Shown here one piece after another: positions 61,479 to 64,000 of a DNA stretch of 64,000 nt. The stretch is taken from contig WARS01000007.1 in the NCBI GenBank assembly GCA_008933995.1, positions 808,230-872,229 on the forward strand, in the 5' to 3' direction. The first letter of the stretch is position 1, and the number at the start of each line of letters is the position of its first letter. This DNA comes from Datnioides undecimradiatus. Its lineage: Eukaryota; Chordata; Actinopteri; Lobotiformes; Datnioididae. Under the pieces are notes generated by a model that worked only from the letters and a program-made list of their open reading frames with translations, was not told where the DNA came from and did not search any database. A program made the position numbers and the translations under genes.

Positions 61479-62669
61479 TAGCCGTGGCCAAAAGTTTTGA
61501 GAATGACACAAATATTAATTTTCACAAAGTCTGCTGCCTCATTTTTTATGATGGCAATTTGCATACTCCAGAATGTTATGAAGAGTGATCAGATGAATTG
61601 CAATTAATTGAAAAGTCAATTGTTGTGAAGAAGGCTTCATGGCGCCCAAGAAAGTCCAGCAAGCGCCAGGACCGTCTCCTAAAGTTGATTCAGCTGTGGG
61701 AATGGGGCACCACCAGTGCAGAGCTTGCTCAGGAATGGCAGCAGGCAGGTGTGAGTGCATCTGCATACACAGTGAGGCGAAGACTTTTGGTGGATGGCCT
61801 GGAGTCAAGAAGGGCAGCAAAGAAGCCACTTCTCTCCAGGAAAAACTTCAGGGACAGACTGATATTCTGCAAAAGGTACAGGGATTGGACTGCTGAGGAC
61901 TGGGGTAAAGTTATTTTCTCTGATTAATCCCTTTTCCGATTGTTTGGGGCATCTGGAAAAAGCTCGTCTGGAGAAGAAAAGGTGAGCGCTACCATCAGTC
62001 CTGTGTCATGCCAACAGTAAAGCATCCTGAGACCATTCATGTGTGGTGTTGCTTCTCAACCCAGGGAGTGGGCTCACTCACAATTTTGCCTAAGAACACA
62101 GCCATGAATAAAAAATGGTACGAAAACATCCTCCATGAGCAACTTCTCCCAACCGTCCAAGAACAGTTTGGTGATGGACAATGCCTTTTCCAGCATGATG
62201 GAGCACCTTGCCATAAGGCAAAAGTGATAACTAAGTGGCTCGGGGAACAAAATGTCGAAATTTTGGGTCCATGGCCAGGAAACTCCCCAGACCTTAATCC
62301 CATTGAGAACTTGTGGTCAATCCTCAAAAGGCGAGTGGACAAACAAAAACCCACAAATTCTGACAAACTCCAAGCATTGATTATGCAAGAATGGGCTGCC
62401 ATCAGTCAGGATGTGTCCCAGAAGTTAATTGACAGCATACCAGGGCGAACTGCAGAGGTCTTGAAAAAGAAGGGTCAACACTGCAAATATTGACTCTTTG
62501 CATAAACTTAATGTAATTGTCAATAAAAGCTGTTGACACTTATGAAATGCTTGTAATTAAACTTCAGTATAGCATAGTAACATCTGACAAAAAGATCTAA
62601 AAACACTGAAGCAGCAAACTTTGTGAAAACCAATACTTGTGTCATTCTCAAAACTTTTGGCCACTGCTG
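61479..62669 (+). mobile_element. Tc1/mariner-like DNA transposon, about 1.19 kb
   Basis: Left terminus tagccgtggccaaaagtttt (61479 on) and right terminus, read on the other strand, cagcagtggccaaaagtttt. The two share gtggccaaaagttttgagaa and the following tgacacaa. TA dinucleotides at 61477-61478 and 62670-62671 fit the TA target duplication of this superfamily. It carries a broken transposase gene, described separately. The close match of the termini and few coding lesions suggest a fairly recent insertion. Length and terminal repeats of about 30-35 bp fit Tc1-like elements. Confidence 0.88.
61598..62493 (+). pseudogene. Tc1/mariner transposase, inactivated
   Basis: The 5' part (61598-61924) encodes a paired-type helix-turn-helix DNA-binding region (LIQLWEWGTTSAELAQEW, SAYTVRRRLLVDGL) and reaches the first catalytic aspartate in VIFSD. 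A stop codon follows at 61925-61927, where the family normally has a charged residue. About 35 bp later, near 61962, one base is missing, so the rest (about 62008-62493) continues in another frame. That part holds the second aspartate in FQHDGAPCHKAK (codon 62197-62199) and the glutamate in NPIENLW (codon 62305-62307), 35 residues between them, ending GQHCKY. The catalytic triad is otherwise present. Two lesions make it non-functional. Confidence 0.85.
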
Positions 62670-62727
62670 TAAATGTTTAAGGAAGATTAGCTGCAACGCT
62701 GGAGAAGTCATGGGAATGAGATGCCTG
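62617..62727 (+). repeat. Direct duplication, copy 1 (Tc1 right end plus flank)
   Basis: A 111-bp segment that starts inside the transposon (aactttgtgaaaaccaatac), crosses its right terminus at 62669 and continues in flanking DNA to atgcctg at 62721-62727. A second copy with few differences begins 278 bp downstream. Confidence 0.9.
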
Positions 62728-62894
62728 GTCCCGGTTAGTTTCTCAACCTCTTCCAGCAGTTCCTGTCAGCGTGTTATGTGTCACATTGGCCACTAAAGGC
62801 AAGAAAAACCCCACCCCCAAAGACAAACAATAAACAGTAGTATTTTCCTACTTGCTAACTGAGCAGGAAAATATGAACAAAAAAGAAAATATGT

Positions 62895-63005
62895 AACTTT
62901 GTGAAAAACAGTACTTGTGTCATTCTCAAAACTTTTGGCCATGGCTGTAAATGTTTAAGGAAGATTAGCTGCAACGCTGGAGAAGTCATGCGAATGAGAT
63001 GCCTG
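62895..63005 (+). repeat. Direct duplication, copy 2
   Basis: Same 111-bp segment as 62617-62727 with a handful of substitutions (for example aacagt for accaat, catggctg for cactgctg, gcg for ggg). It includes the transposon terminus and the non-transposon flank, so it is a segmental copy and not a second insertion. Confidence 0.9.
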
Positions 63006-64000
63006 CTGTTAAGCGGCTGCTCACTGGAACGCCTCTGTTGGAGTAAGGTTATAGGTTATATGTAGGATGTTAGAAGCATCCTAAGCAGAACACATTATTA
63101 CATGTCATTAGATGTGCATGGCCGTGGACAGAAAGGCTCTGCAGGAGCTGCTGTTGTGCTTCACATAGGCATCATTTGTTGTGCCTTATAGGAGCAGGTT
63201 ATTATAATAACTATCTACGATAATTATTAATTGAAAGAATATGAAGAATTAATAATTACGGGGCACCACCCTGGTATCAGGGACCAATAACCAACTCGAA
63301 AATCAGTCTCACAACCGTTCGCTTACAGATATCAGTACCTGGGGGATACTGATATGCATAAGACGAACAATGAAGGTGTGAATCCGAGCACTGACTCTTT
63401 TAACCAGCCTTTACAACAACACTTGTACAAACAATGCAGACAACTTCTCTTTAAAACATAACAGAATTTATTAAAATCAATGATATCAATTAGTAATCGA
63501 TAACACCTCAATCAATAAACATCCATCATGTACCTATTCTAAATTATACAAGGGCGTGTGTGTGTGGGTGTGTGTGTGTAAAAGAGGAGGGGTGAGGTTG
63601 CGGACGTAAGGGAGGAGAGGGAGTACGTCACGCAAGAGTTTCGGTCAGAGGAAATGACCGCGAGGTTTGAAAAAGACAACGGCTAGTGGCGTCTGTGAGC
63701 TTAGCCTGTGAGTCTTTAACAAAGGGGGTTTATCCGGTGTATATCCGGTGCGTATGTGCGTGTTGGAAAAAGGGAAAAAAGGGGGAAACACAGCACATAA
63801 AAATAAATTCTTTGGGCTCCGGTTGTCAGACCGTAGTAAACCCGATCAAATAAATCAAATCCAAATAGCAACTGGGACGCTGGGTCCGTCATTTCAAATG
63901 CGGGACTTAACTTATACAATAACCATTATAAAGAAAACACACTTAAAACTACCTCTGCCCAGATCAAGCCTCTTACGTGCCTATGAAGCAGGGAGATGTG
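63006..64000. other. Terminal region with possible retroelement fragment
   Basis: From about 63220 the sequence has an AT-rich inverted repeat, then ggggcaccaccctggtatca and 'ggaccaataaccaactcgaaaatcagtctc'-type text. This resembles, from memory, parts of long terminal repeats of fish retroelements, read here on the minus strand. A GT-rich tract lies at 63551-63579. No open frame of a retroelement protein was found, and the window ends inside it. The identity is uncertain. Confidence 0.3.
63221..63258. repeat. 12-bp AT-rich inverted repeat
   Basis: taattattaatt (63221-63232) and aattaataatta (63247-63258), with a 14-base loop, immediately before cggggcaccacc. It could form a stem-loop or mark an element end. 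Confidence 0.8.

Overview
The window is vertebrate genomic DNA, almost certainly from a ray-finned (teleost) fish and probably a percomorph. Genes are split into short exons with GT/AG borders, CA/TG microsatellites are dense, several teleost-type dispersed repeats and a Tc1-like transposon are present, and one scaffold gap (a run of N) occurs at 29999-30333. There are no bacterial operons, CRISPR arrays or recognisable RNA genes.

Four protein-coding genes can be reconstructed exon by exon, and in each all splice phases agree. (1) rasgef1b, plus strand: non-coding first exon ending at 10175, 13 coding exons from 16581 to 22882, 587 aa. (2) antxr2, minus strand: 17 coding exons from 35684 down to 24560, 480 aa. 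(3) paqr3, plus strand: six coding exons from 39209 to 43112, 311 aa. (4) slc26a1, minus strand: seven coding exons from 55012 down to 50664, 714 aa, with a probable non-coding first exon and TATA/CCAAT promoter near 57.9-58.15 kb. rasgef1b and antxr2 are tail to tail with poly(A) signals only about 136 bp apart; antxr2 and paqr3 are head to head; paqr3 and slc26a1 are tail to tail. RASGEF1B, ANTXR2 and PAQR3 all lie in human 4q21, so this is a compacted version of that block; SLC26A1 lies at human 4p16 and is an addition.

Layout: 1-9.8 kb is intergenic and without a recognisable gene; 9.8-24.3 kb is rasgef1b; 24.4-35.7 kb is antxr2; 35.7-38.2 kb is the divergent intergenic interval; 38.2-45.4 kb is paqr3 with a long 3' UTR; 45.4-50.6 kb is intergenic plus the probable slc26a1 3' UTR; 50.7-58.1 kb is slc26a1; 58.2-64 kb is intergenic with a Tc1/mariner element, a duplicated segment and a possible retroelement fragment. 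The four genes do not form a pathway: they encode a Rap/Ras exchange factor, a matrix/collagen-binding membrane receptor, a Golgi Raf-tethering protein and a sulfate/oxalate exchanger.

I did not find a wholly new system. The most interesting signals are a 34-residue tandem coding repeat that lengthens the N terminus of Rasgef1b; TG/CA microsatellites that form the splice-acceptor tracts of two in-frame, skippable antxr2 exons, one of which encodes the membrane anchor; a nearly intact DD35E-type Tc1/mariner copy; and a 111-bp duplication that carries its right end together with flanking DNA.
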